From: Gammaproteobacteria bacterium
Lineage (GTDB): Bacteria > Pseudomonadota > Gammaproteobacteria > Xanthomonadales > Xanthomonadaceae
Direction of reading: 5' to 3'
DNA: 6,245 nt
NCBI GenBank assembly: GCA_024642445.1
Contig: JAHEBG010000077.1
Location: 1-6,245, forward strand
The position numbers and the translations under genes are program-made. Below the pieces are notes generated by a model. The model saw only the letters and a program-made list of their open reading frames with translations. It had not been told where the DNA came from and did not search any database. Below are positions 1 through 5,769 of this stretch, in pieces (position 1 is the stretch's first letter; each line of letters starts with the position of its first letter).

Positions 1-1584
1 ATTTTGAAAGCGCCTGTCGATTTGCTCTGGAACGGCGGAATCGGCACCTATGTGAAGTCCAGTGCCGAAAACCATACCGACTGCGGCGATCGTGCTAACA
101 ACGGCCTTCGTGTTGATGGCCGCGAATTGCGCTGCAAAATGGTGGGCGAGGGTGGCAACTTGGGGATGACCCAGAAAGGCCGTATAGAAGCCGCCATGAA
201 TGGCGTGTTGTTGAATACTGATTTCATCGACAACTCCGCCGGTGTGGATACTTCCGACCACGAAGTTAATATCAAGATCCTTTTGGGTGCGGTGATGCTT
301 GCCGGCGAGCTTGATCTGGAACAGCGCAACCATCTTCTGGCCAGCATGACCGACGAAGTCGGTGAGCTGGTATTGATCGACAATTATCGTCAGAACCAGG
401 CCATAAGTTTGATGGAATCGATGAGTGCCCAGCGTCTCGGTTCATTGACACATTTTATTCAATCGCTTGAACATGACGGTCTGTTAGATCGCACCATCGA
501 GTTCCTTCCTACCGATGCTGAATTGGTGGAAAGACGAGCCAAGGGGCTGGGTATGACCCGTCCCGAGCTTTCGGTTCTGTTGTCCTACGATAAGATCGTA
601 ATATTCAACACTCTGCTCGAATCCGATGTTCCGGAGGACGCCTTCCTGTCCAAGGAGTTGCAGCGTTATTTCCCTTCGCCGTTGCAAGAGCGCTATGCCG
701 ATTACATGCTTAGCCACCGCCTGCGCCGTGAGATCATCGCTACGGCTGTGACCAATTCCATGGTAAACCGCATGGGCGCGACATTTCTGCTGCGTATGCA
801 GGAGGATACTGGCGAAACTCCGGCTCAAATTGCCAAGGCGTACACCATCATCCGTGAAAGCATGCAGGCCAGGTTGCTGTGGGCTGAAATCGATGCCATG
901 GACAACAAGGTCTCTGAACAGGTGCAGATTGAAGCGTTGACCAGCATATGGCATTTGCAGCGAAATCTGACCCGCTGGCTATTAACCAAACCAGGGCAAT
1001 TGTTGGATATCGCGCGATTGGTTGAGCGCTATCTCGAACCTTTCAGCATATTGCTGCAAACCATTCCGGCGGTTCTGCCTAAAAACGATTGTGTGCATTT
1101 TGAATCGGCGTTAGCCCGTTACCTTAATTTGGGAATGTCCGATGAGCTTTCGCATGTTCTCGCCAGCATTCCATATTTGAATTCGGCCTTCGATATCATT
1201 GAGCTGAGTACTTTGAACGAACAGCCGGTTAAGGTGGTTGCTGCAGCGCATTTTGCTTTGAGTGAAGCGTTGCATGTGAACTGGCTGATGGAGAATGTCG
1301 AATTGTTGCCCGTGGTCAGCCGTTGGCAGGCTCAGGCCCGTGGTGTCCTACGAGACGAACTGCAAGCGCAGCAGCGTTTGCTGGTCAGCACCGTATTATC
1401 CACGGCAAAAGCGGGCGAAACGCCTATGGACTGGGTAAACGCCTGGTTGTCCCGCGACGATGCGGCACTGAAGTATACGCTCAGCATGTTCAGTGATATG
1501 CGCACATTGAGTAGCATGGATTTCCCGACACTGTCCGTGGCGGTACGTCGCCTTGCACAAATTGCATCCACTGGCGCCCGATGA
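1..1584 (+). CDS. gdhB: NAD-specific glutamate dehydrogenase, large type, C-terminal part (5' end outside window)
   Basis: This is the last 527 residues of a large (about 180 kDa, usually about 1,600 residues) cytoplasmic glutamate dehydrogenase, which oxidatively deaminates L-glutamate to 2-oxoglutarate and ammonium with NAD. The frame is open from base 1, so the TTG at position 4 is not a real start. The end of the catalytic domain is visible: WNGGIGTYVK (window residues 10-19), GDRANNGLRVDG (29-40), KMVGEGGNLGMTQKGRIE (46-63) and NTDFIDNSAGVDTSDHEVN (72-90). These are hallmark blocks of the family (Bac_GDH). The remaining roughly 430 residues are mostly helical and match the family's C-terminal region in character, including RRAKGLGMTRPELSVLLSY. 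No frameshift or internal stop is seen. The stop is TGA at 1582, followed within a few bases by a strong hairpin. The symbol gdhB follows Pseudomonas usage; other genera call it gdh. Identification is confident, while the N-terminal two thirds cannot be judged. Confidence 0.96.
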   Translation: MLKAPVDLLWNGGIGTYVKSSAENHTDCGDRANNGLRVDGRELRCKMVGEGGNLGMTQKGRIEAAMNGVLLNTDFIDNSAGVDTSDHEVNIKILLGAVMLAGELDLEQRNHLLASMTDEVGELVLIDNYRQNQAISLMESMSAQRLGSLTHFIQSLEHDGLLDRTIEFLPTDAELVERRAKGLGMTRPELSVLLSYDKIVIFNTLLESDVPEDAFLSKELQRYFPSPLQERYADYMLSHRLRREIIATAVTNSMVNRMGATFLLRMQEDTGETPAQIAKAYTIIRESMQARLLWAEIDAMDNKVSEQVQIEALTSIWHLQRNLTRWLLTKPGQLLDIARLVERYLEPFSILLQTIPAVLPKNDCVHFESALARYLNLGMSDELSHVLASIPYLNSAFDIIELSTLNEQPVKVVAAAHFALSEALHVNWLMENVELLPVVSRWQAQARGVLRDELQAQQRLLVSTVLSTAKAGETPMDWVNAWLSRDDAALKYTLSMFSDMRTLSSMDFPTLSVAVRRLAQIASTGAR

Positions 1585-1589
1585 TATCG

Positions 1590-1622
1590 TGACAGGCAGA
1601 AGGTTATCCTCCCTGCCTGTCA
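1590..1622 (+). terminator. Strong hairpin between glutamate dehydrogenase and NAD kinase genes
   Basis: GACAGGCAG (1591-1599) pairs perfectly with CTGCCTGTC (1613-1621), and a T-A pair (1590/1622) extends the stem to 10 bp. An inner AGG/CCT (1601-1603/1608-1610) closes a TTAT loop. It begins 5 bases after the gdh stop. No T-run follows, so it is not a textbook intrinsic terminator. It may be a Rho-associated or 3'-end-stabilising stem, or a leader structure for the NAD kinase gene, whose weak GGA ribosome-binding motif (1627-1629) lies just 4 bases downstream. The structure is seen directly; the role is inferred. Confidence 0.6.
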
Positions 1623-1637
1623 TATTGGATTGCAGCT

Positions 1638-2414
1638 TTGAAATTCACTGAACATCCTCGGATTGCTTTCGTTGCAAGCTCGGTGTCGTCCGCACAGGAG
1701 GCATTGCAGACGTTAATTGGGGTATACGGCCAATGTGAGCCCGAGCAGGCTGAGGTGATTTGCGCCTTGGGCGGAGATGGCTTTATGCTGGCCACCATGC
1801 ATCGCTACGGTGATCTGCAATTGCCGGTATTCGGCATGAAGCTTGGCAGTGTCGGCTTTCTGATGAATCAATACCACGCCGAAGGCTTGGCGCAACGTCT
1901 GCAACTTGCGGAATCCAGTATTCTAAAGCCGTTGGAAATGGAAGCCTTGACCGAATCCGGAATGAAAGCCCGTTATCTGGCCTATAACGAAGTGTCTTTG
2001 TTGCGTCAAACAAGACAAGCTGCGCAATTGGAGATTTCCCTCAACGATCAAGTGCGCTTGGAAGAGCTAGTCTGTGATGGCATATTGGTGGCTACTCCGG
2101 CAGGCAGTACGGCCTATAATTTTTCCGCGATGGGTCCGATTCTACCTTTAGGATCTGCGGTAATGGCTTTAACACCGATTGCGCCGTTCAGGCCGCGACG
2201 ATGGCGTGGTGCGATTCTGCGCGCCGATACCCGGGTAAATATCCGCGTACTGGACCACTACAAACGTCCTGTCAGCGTAACCGCAGATTCACATGAAGTA
2301 CGTGATGTCATTGAAGTCAATATCCGTGAAACCAGTGAACATACCGTGTGCCTGCTGTTCGATCCCGAACACAATCTCGATGACCGCATACTCAACGAAC
2401 AGTTCACCACATGA
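1638..2414 (+). CDS. nadK: NAD kinase (ATP/polyphosphate-dependent NAD 2'-kinase)
   Basis: This cytoplasmic enzyme phosphorylates NAD at the 2'-hydroxyl of the adenosine ribose to give NADP, and is the only common route to NADP. All family landmarks are present: the GGDG catalytic motif (residues 45-48), [13 protein letters not shown] (65-77), the NE motif (117-118, AYNEVSLLR), and the conserved [15 protein letters not shown] block (147-161) followed by [21 protein letters not shown] (179-194) and the C-terminal [16 protein letters not shown] are typical of short proteobacterial NAD kinases; from memory the whole protein reads closest to Xanthomonas/Xylella versions. The length of 258 residues suits that short group, against about 290 in E. 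coli. The start is TTG at 1638: no ATG or GTG occurs in frame before PRIAFVAS, and the first internal Met is residue 50, past the GGDG motif. A weak GGA sits 8 bases upstream. The gap of 39 bases to the next gene suggests co-transcription with the 5'-nucleotidase gene. Confidence 0.96.
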   Translation: MKFTEHPRIAFVASSVSSAQEALQTLIGVYGQCEPEQAEVICALGGDGFMLATMHRYGDLQLPVFGMKLGSVGFLMNQYHAEGLAQRLQLAESSILKPLEMEALTESGMKARYLAYNEVSLLRQTRQAAQLEISLNDQVRLEELVCDGILVATPAGSTAYNFSAMGPILPLGSAVMALTPIAPFRPRRWRGAILRADTRVNIRVLDHYKRPVSVTADSHEVRDVIEVNIRETSEHTVCLLFDPEHNLDDRILNEQFTT

Positions 2415-2431
2415 TTCTCAGCTTCTGAGAA
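2415..2431 (+). other. Small hairpin directly after the nadK stop codon
   Basis: TTCTCAG (2415-2421) pairs perfectly with CTGAGAA (2425-2431) around a three-base CTT loop. It starts at the base after the nadK TGA and lies 22 bases before the 5'-nucleotidase ATG. No T-run follows, so read-through is likely. It could modestly affect mRNA stability or coupling between the two genes. A 7-bp stem of this kind can arise by chance, so the role is uncertain. Confidence 0.4.
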
Positions 2432-2453
2432 CAGCTTCGGATAGCATTGGCAC

Positions 2454-3377
2454 ATGAACGGTCAACCCACCTCACATCCAACGGACAGCCCGGCAGCTTT
2501 GATTGTGGCGATAACTGCGCGTGCTCTGTTTCAACTTGAGGACGGGCATTCTGTGTTCGAGCAGAAAGGCATTGATGCCTATGCCGATTATCAACGTGCC
2601 CGCGAAAATGAGTTGCTGAAGCCAGGCCTTGCTTTCCCGTTAGTGCGCAAGCTGCTGGCATTGAATGCAGGAATGCTGCCGAATGCACCTCGGGTTGAGG
2701 TGATATTGCTCTCGCGAAACAGTTCAGATACCGGCCTGCGTATATTCAACTCAATAGAGCACTACGGCCTGAAAATAAGTAGGGCGGTTTTCACCAGCGG
2801 TGCCGATGTGTTTCCCTACGTAAAACCCTTCGGTGCACATCTGTTTCTTTCCGCCAATCCGGATTCCGTGCATTCGGCACTCGAGCACGGTGTGGCCGCC
2901 GCCACCATTCTTCCTGCAGAAGCGGCTGATCACGGCCATGAAGAGCTGCGTATTGCATTCGACGGCGATGCCGTTATTTTCGGTGATGAATCCGAGCGTG
3001 TTTCGCAGTCCGACGGCCTGGCGGCCTTTCATGCCAATGAAGTAAAAAAAGCCCATGAGCCACTCTCAGGGGGGCCGTTCAAGGATTTTTTGGCGGCATT
3101 GCATACGTTGCAATCCGATTTTCCGGCAGAATCTTGTCCCATTCGTACGGCATTGGTGACTGCGCGTTCCGCACCCGCACATAAACGCGTCATTTTGACG
3201 CTTCGACACTGGGGTGTGCGTCTTGACGAATCCCTGTTTCTCGGCGGTCGCGACAAAGGTCCGTTTTTGAAGGCCTTCGGCGCTGATTTGTTCTTTGATG
3301 ATTCCAGCCACAATATCGCCAATGCCAGACAACATGTAGCCTCGGGACATGTTCCCCATGGCGTATCAAATATCTAA
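2454..3377 (+). CDS. Cytosolic 5'-nucleotidase, cN-I type (HAD superfamily, PF06189-like)
   Basis: The product is a predicted soluble phosphatase that hydrolyses nucleoside 5'-monophosphates to nucleosides and phosphate. HAD catalytic motifs are visible: motif I FDGDAV (169-174, nucleophile D170 and acid/base D172), motif II LVTAR (234-238, T236), the motif III lysine in GGRDKGPFLKAFGAD (K268), and motif IV LFFDDS (279-284, D282/D283). ATARSAP-like and GHVPHGVSN ends are typical of the family. At 307 residues it is near full family length. There is no signal peptide or membrane segment. The ATG at 2454 is the only plausible start: an in-frame TAG lies 12 bases upstream, and conserved sequence begins at about residue 15. 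The ribosome-binding site is poor (GGA at 2439-2441), hinting at modest or coupled translation behind nadK. The gene ends in tandem stops TAATAA. The N-terminal half (about 16-152) looks like a degenerate copy of the C-terminal half; see findings. The in vivo substrate (AMP, IMP, dNMP or other) cannot be read from sequence. Confidence 0.93.
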   Translation: MNGQPTSHPTDSPAALIVAITARALFQLEDGHSVFEQKGIDAYADYQRARENELLKPGLAFPLVRKLLALNAGMLPNAPRVEVILLSRNSSDTGLRIFNSIEHYGLKISRAVFTSGADVFPYVKPFGAHLFLSANPDSVHSALEHGVAAATILPAEAADHGHEELRIAFDGDAVIFGDESERVSQSDGLAAFHANEVKKAHEPLSGGPFKDFLAALHTLQSDFPAESCPIRTALVTARSAPAHKRVILTLRHWGVRLDESLFLGGRDKGPFLKAFGADLFFDDSSHNIANARQHVASGHVPHGVSNI

Positions 3378-3385
3378 TAAAAACA

Positions 3386-3404
3386 AAGTATTAGAAAAAT
3401 ACTT
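3386..3404. repeat. Inverted repeat, 7-bp arms, upstream of the transporter operon
   Basis: AAGTATT and its perfect complement AATACTT are separated by 5 bases. It lies 9 bases after the nucleotidase stop and its right arm overlaps a TTGGCA -35-like element by two bases. It could be an operator for a dimeric regulator or a weak 3' stem of the nucleotidase transcript. It is A/T-rich, and chance cannot be excluded. Confidence 0.35.
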
Positions 3405-3503
3405 GGCAGCCGTAAAATATTTGCGTAATTACTCTAGAAAACGGTTAATATTATTTACAGCGCCCTGGCTCATGCCTCGGAATGGTGTACCACTGACTCG
3501 CAA

Positions 3504-3510
3504 AGAGGTG
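3504..3510 (+). promoter_or_regulatory. Ribosome binding site of the ydcS-like gene
   Basis: AGAGGTG ends 4 bases before the ATG at 3515. It is the best Shine-Dalgarno match of any gene in the window and fixes the start, which also gives a proper lipoprotein signal peptide. Strong initiation here fits a need for abundant binding protein. Confidence 0.8.
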
Positions 3511-3514
3511 CTTT

Positions 3515-4693
3515 ATGAAAACACGTTATCAATCGACATTGTTGGTTTTGGCTGTGTGTGCGACTTTGTCCGCTTGCAAGAAAGAAGAAGCTGCGCCTGC
3601 TCAAGCCGAAGCACCTAGCCCAGCTTCAACAGCTTTAGAGGGTGAACTATCCATTGTTGCCTGGCCAGGCTATATCGAGCGTGGTGAAACCGACAAGAAT
3701 TACGATTGGGTCACAGCGTTCGAGGCCGATACCGGTTGCAAGGTAAGTGTCAAAACCGCAGGCAACTCGGATGAAATGGTGGCATTGATGAATCAGGGCG
3801 GATACGACTTGGTTACCGCTTCCGGTGATGCCTCGCTTCGTTTGGTAGCAGGGGGCAAAGTGCAGGCAATCGACACCGCACGCGTGCCATCGTATGCCAG
3901 CATAGATCAGCGACTGCAGAACGCGGCTTGGCATAGGGTGGACGGCAAGCATTATGGCGTGCCATACCAGTGGGGTCCCAATGTATTGATGTACAGTACC
4001 GCTGCCTTCAAAACACCGCCTAGCAGCTGGAGTATTGTCTTCGAAGAACAGATGCTGTCCGATGGAAAATCCAACAAAGGCCGGGTACAGGCATTCGATG
4101 GTCCTATTTATATCGCCGATGCCGCACTGTATCTGATGTCCAAACAGCCGGAGCTGGGAATTACCGATCCATACGCATTGAATGAAACCCAATATGCAGC
4201 AGCTATCGCTTTGTTGAAAGCACAAAAGGCCCTTGTGCACCGTTATTGGCATGATGCCACCGTGCAAATGAGCGATTTCAAAAATGAAGGGGTAGTGGCT
4301 TCCGGTTCATGGCCATATCAGGTCAATGCATTGCAGCTGGAAAAACAACCGGTTGCTTCTGTAATACCGTCAGAGGGTGCTACAGGTTGGGCGGATACCA
4401 CCATGATGCATGCCGAAGCCAAGCATCCTAACTGCGCCTATGCCTGGATGGAGTGGTCCATCAGTCCGAAAGTACAGGGGGATGTAGCTGCCTGGTTCGG
4501 ATCATTGCCTGCCGTGCCGAGTGCCTGCGACAACAATGCTTTGTTGGGCGCCGAAGGCTGCAAAACCAATGGCATGGATAATTTCGATAAAATCCGCTTC
4601 TGGCGCACGCCGGAATCCAAATGCAGCGATGCGGCTGGCTGTGTTCCCTACAGCCGATGGACACAAGATTACATCGCCATCATGGGCGGCTGA
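3515..4693 (+). CDS. ydcS: YdcS-like polyamine ABC transporter substrate-binding lipoprotein
   Basis: The product is a predicted extracytoplasmic binding protein that captures putrescine or a related polyamine and delivers it to the YdcTUV-type importer. The N-terminus has a basic start (MKTR), a hydrophobic core, and lipobox LSAC (18-21), so C21 should be lipidated; an Ala/Pro/Glu-rich tether (22-43) follows. The mature part starts GELSIVAWPGYIERG (43-57) and carries ASGDASLRL (102-110), YGVPYQWGPN (147-156), DGKSNKGRVQAFDGPIYIADAAL (split blocks within 183-205), HRYWHDATVQMSDFKNEG (242-259), GWADTTMMH (291-299) and SRWTQDYIAIMGG at the end. From memory these match E. coli YdcS closely along the full length of about 390 residues. 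E. coli YdcS is, as I recall, a periplasmic protein with a cleavable signal, so the lipobox is a difference. It has also been reported to have polyhydroxybutyrate synthase activity. Cysteines C338/C349 and C370/C376 may form disulfides. The gene ends in tandem stops TGATAA and precedes an intrinsic terminator. The family call is firm; the ligand is inferred. Confidence 0.95.
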   Translation: MKTRYQSTLLVLAVCATLSACKKEEAAPAQAEAPSPASTALEGELSIVAWPGYIERGETDKNYDWVTAFEADTGCKVSVKTAGNSDEMVALMNQGGYDLVTASGDASLRLVAGGKVQAIDTARVPSYASIDQRLQNAAWHRVDGKHYGVPYQWGPNVLMYSTAAFKTPPSSWSIVFEEQMLSDGKSNKGRVQAFDGPIYIADAALYLMSKQPELGITDPYALNETQYAAAIALLKAQKALVHRYWHDATVQMSDFKNEGVVASGSWPYQVNALQLEKQPVASVIPSEGATGWADTTMMHAEAKHPNCAYAWMEWSISPKVQGDVAAWFGSLPAVPSACDNNALLGAEGCKTNGMDNFDKIRFWRTPESKCSDAAGCVPYSRWTQDYIAIMGG

Positions 4694-4712
4694 TAACAGG
4701 GTTTGTTCAGTT

Positions 4713-4740
4713 GAGGGGAGTTTCTCCCCTCGTTTTTTTT
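4713..4740 (+). terminator. Rho-independent terminator/attenuator inside the transporter operon
   Basis: GAGGGGAG (4713-4720) pairs perfectly with CTCCCCTC (4724-4731) around a TTT loop, followed by G and eight T (4733-4740). This GC-rich 8-bp stem plus U-tract is a textbook intrinsic terminator for + strand transcription. There is no matching T-run for the - strand. It sits 19 bases after the ydcS stop and ends 12 bases before the ydcT ATG, so it likely stops most transcripts after ydcS and lets a fraction continue. Confidence 0.93.
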
Positions 4741-4752
4741 CGGAAATCCAAA

Positions 4753-5769
4753 ATGTCCGTAGCAGTTGAGTTTGAACGCGTTTCGCGATTGTATGGGAAT
4801 GTCAAAGCCGTGGATAACGTCACTTTGACCATACCCGACGGCGAATTCTTTTCATTGCTCGGGCCATCGGGGTCAGGTAAAACCACATGCCTTCGTTTGA
4901 TCGCCGGCTTTGATCAACCGAATTCCGGAATGATCCGCATTCATGGCGTTACTGCATCCGGCGTACCGCCGTATCGACGCGACGTCAATACCGTGTTCCA
5001 GGATTACGCGTTGTTTCCACACATGGATGTCCAGGCAAATATCGAATACGGGCTGATGGTAAAAGGCGTAGCTGTCTCAGAACGAAACAGCCGTGCCCGA
5101 GAAGCGCTTGAATCCGTTGAATTGCAGGACTTCGCCACACGCCGTCCGGCGCAATTATCGGGAGGACAGAGGCAAAGGGTGGCGCTGGCGCGTGCAATCA
5201 TCAACCGCCCGAAAGTTTTATTGCTCGACGAACCCTTGGGCGCCTTGGATCTCAAGTTGCGGGAGCAGATGCAGGCGGAGCTAAAAAGTCTGCAAAAAAA
5301 GCTTGGCATCACCTTCGTCTATGTCACCCATGATCAAGGCGAGGCACTTTCAATGTCCGATCGTGTAGCCGTATTCAATAAGGGCAAAATAGAGCAGGTT
5401 GGCAGTCCGGAAGACATATACAACCGGCCGCAGACCGTGTTCGTGGCAAATTTCGTCGGTACGTCCAATATATTCGATGCCGATGCAGGACAGCTGCTGT
5501 TGGGCCAGGCACTGGCATTTTCGGTCCGGCCGGAAAATATTCAGATTAACCAACCGGCCGACGAGTGCGTCTGCGTCGAAGGCAGTGTCCATGAAATCCA
5601 GTACCATGGCGCCAGCAGCCGTTTGAGCATGATTACTGAAAACGGAATTATAGTTACAACTATTGTGTCGAATAGTGTCTTGCATCAGCACGGCTTGCCT
5701 GCCAGAGGCGAGCGTATCCGCATGTCATGGCCAAGATCGGCCATCGTGCCTCTGCGTCAATACGCATGA
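4753..5769 (+). CDS. ydcT: YdcT/PotA-like polyamine ABC transporter ATP-binding protein
   Basis: This is the ATPase that powers the importer from the cytoplasmic face of the inner membrane. Motifs, in order: Walker A GPSGSGKTT (37-45), Q-loop VFQDYALFPH (81-90, Q83), signature LSGGQRQR (135-142), Walker B VLLLDE (155-160), D-loop GALD (163-166) and switch histidine in VTHDQGEALSMSDR (H193). A C-terminal TOBE-like regulatory domain follows (about 240-336, with FSVRPENI at 256-263). The length of 338 residues matches YdcT/PotA-type subunits. The start is ATG 4753, giving MSVAVEFERVSRLYGNVKAV as in the family. The longer reading from 4621 would lie across the ydcS 3' end and the terminator and adds non-family sequence. 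The ribosome-binding site is weak (GGA 4742-4744), probably limited by the terminator's U-tract immediately upstream. The stop overlaps the permease start (ATGA), implying translational coupling. All catalytic motifs are intact. Confidence 0.96.
   Translation: MSVAVEFERVSRLYGNVKAVDNVTLTIPDGEFFSLLGPSGSGKTTCLRLIAGFDQPNSGMIRIHGVTASGVPPYRRDVNTVFQDYALFPHMDVQANIEYGLMVKGVAVSERNSRAREALESVELQDFATRRPAQLSGGQRQRVALARAIINRPKVLLLDEPLGALDLKLREQMQAELKSLQKKLGITFVYVTHDQGEALSMSDRVAVFNKGKIEQVGSPEDIYNRPQTVFVANFVGTSNIFDADAGQLLLGQALAFSVRPENIQINQPADECVCVEGSVHEIQYHGASSRLSMITENGIIVTTIVSNSVLHQHGLPARGERIRMSWPRSAIVPLRQYA

Larger units (their letters stand above)
3378..3514 (+). promoter_or_regulatory. AT-rich intergenic region, probable promoter region of the ydcS-type operon
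   Basis: This 137-bp gap is the longest in the window, and its first 80 bases are far richer in A and T than the flanking genes. It contains an inverted repeat, AAGTATT (3386-3392) with AATACTT (3398-3404), around a 5-base AGAAA loop. Possible promoter elements are TTGGCA (3403-3408, one base off the -35 consensus) and TTGCGT (3421-3426) followed after 18 bases by TTAATA (3445-3450); TATTAT (3449-3454) is a better -10 but has no well-spaced -35. No pair is convincing, so the start site stays open. The functional break between nucleotide genes and transporter genes also argues for a promoter here. Confidence 0.45.

Noticed and set aside
484..954. 156-codon open frame on the - strand inside the glutamate dehydrogenase gene
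   Set aside because: It is antisense to strongly conserved coding sequence, with no recognisable family and no convincing ribosome-binding site.
3403..3424. Possible sigma-54 promoter (TTGGCA followed by TTGC)
   Set aside because: The GG and GC elements are 18 bases apart instead of the required 12, so the spacing rules it out.
3483..3492. Palindromic TGGTGTACCA just upstream of the ydcS ribosome-binding site
   Set aside because: Only 4 bp per arm around a 2-base centre; too short to separate from chance without comparison to related upstream regions.
3349..3618. 89-codon open frame on the + strand spanning the gap before ydcS
   Set aside because: It begins inside the nucleotidase gene, crosses the AT-rich gap and reads the ydcS signal region out of frame, and its composition is not protein-like.
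3647..4267. 206-codon open frame on the - strand opposite the ydcS-like gene
   Set aside because: It lies wholly antisense to a gene with a clear family identity, has no recognisable domain, and is rich in Cys, His and Ile as expected of a shadow frame.
4621..4752. Longer N-terminus for the ATPase from an upstream ATG at 4621
   Set aside because: It would overlap ydcS and translate through the intrinsic terminator. The 44 extra residues do not resemble the family, whereas the Met at 4753 gives the expected N-terminus.
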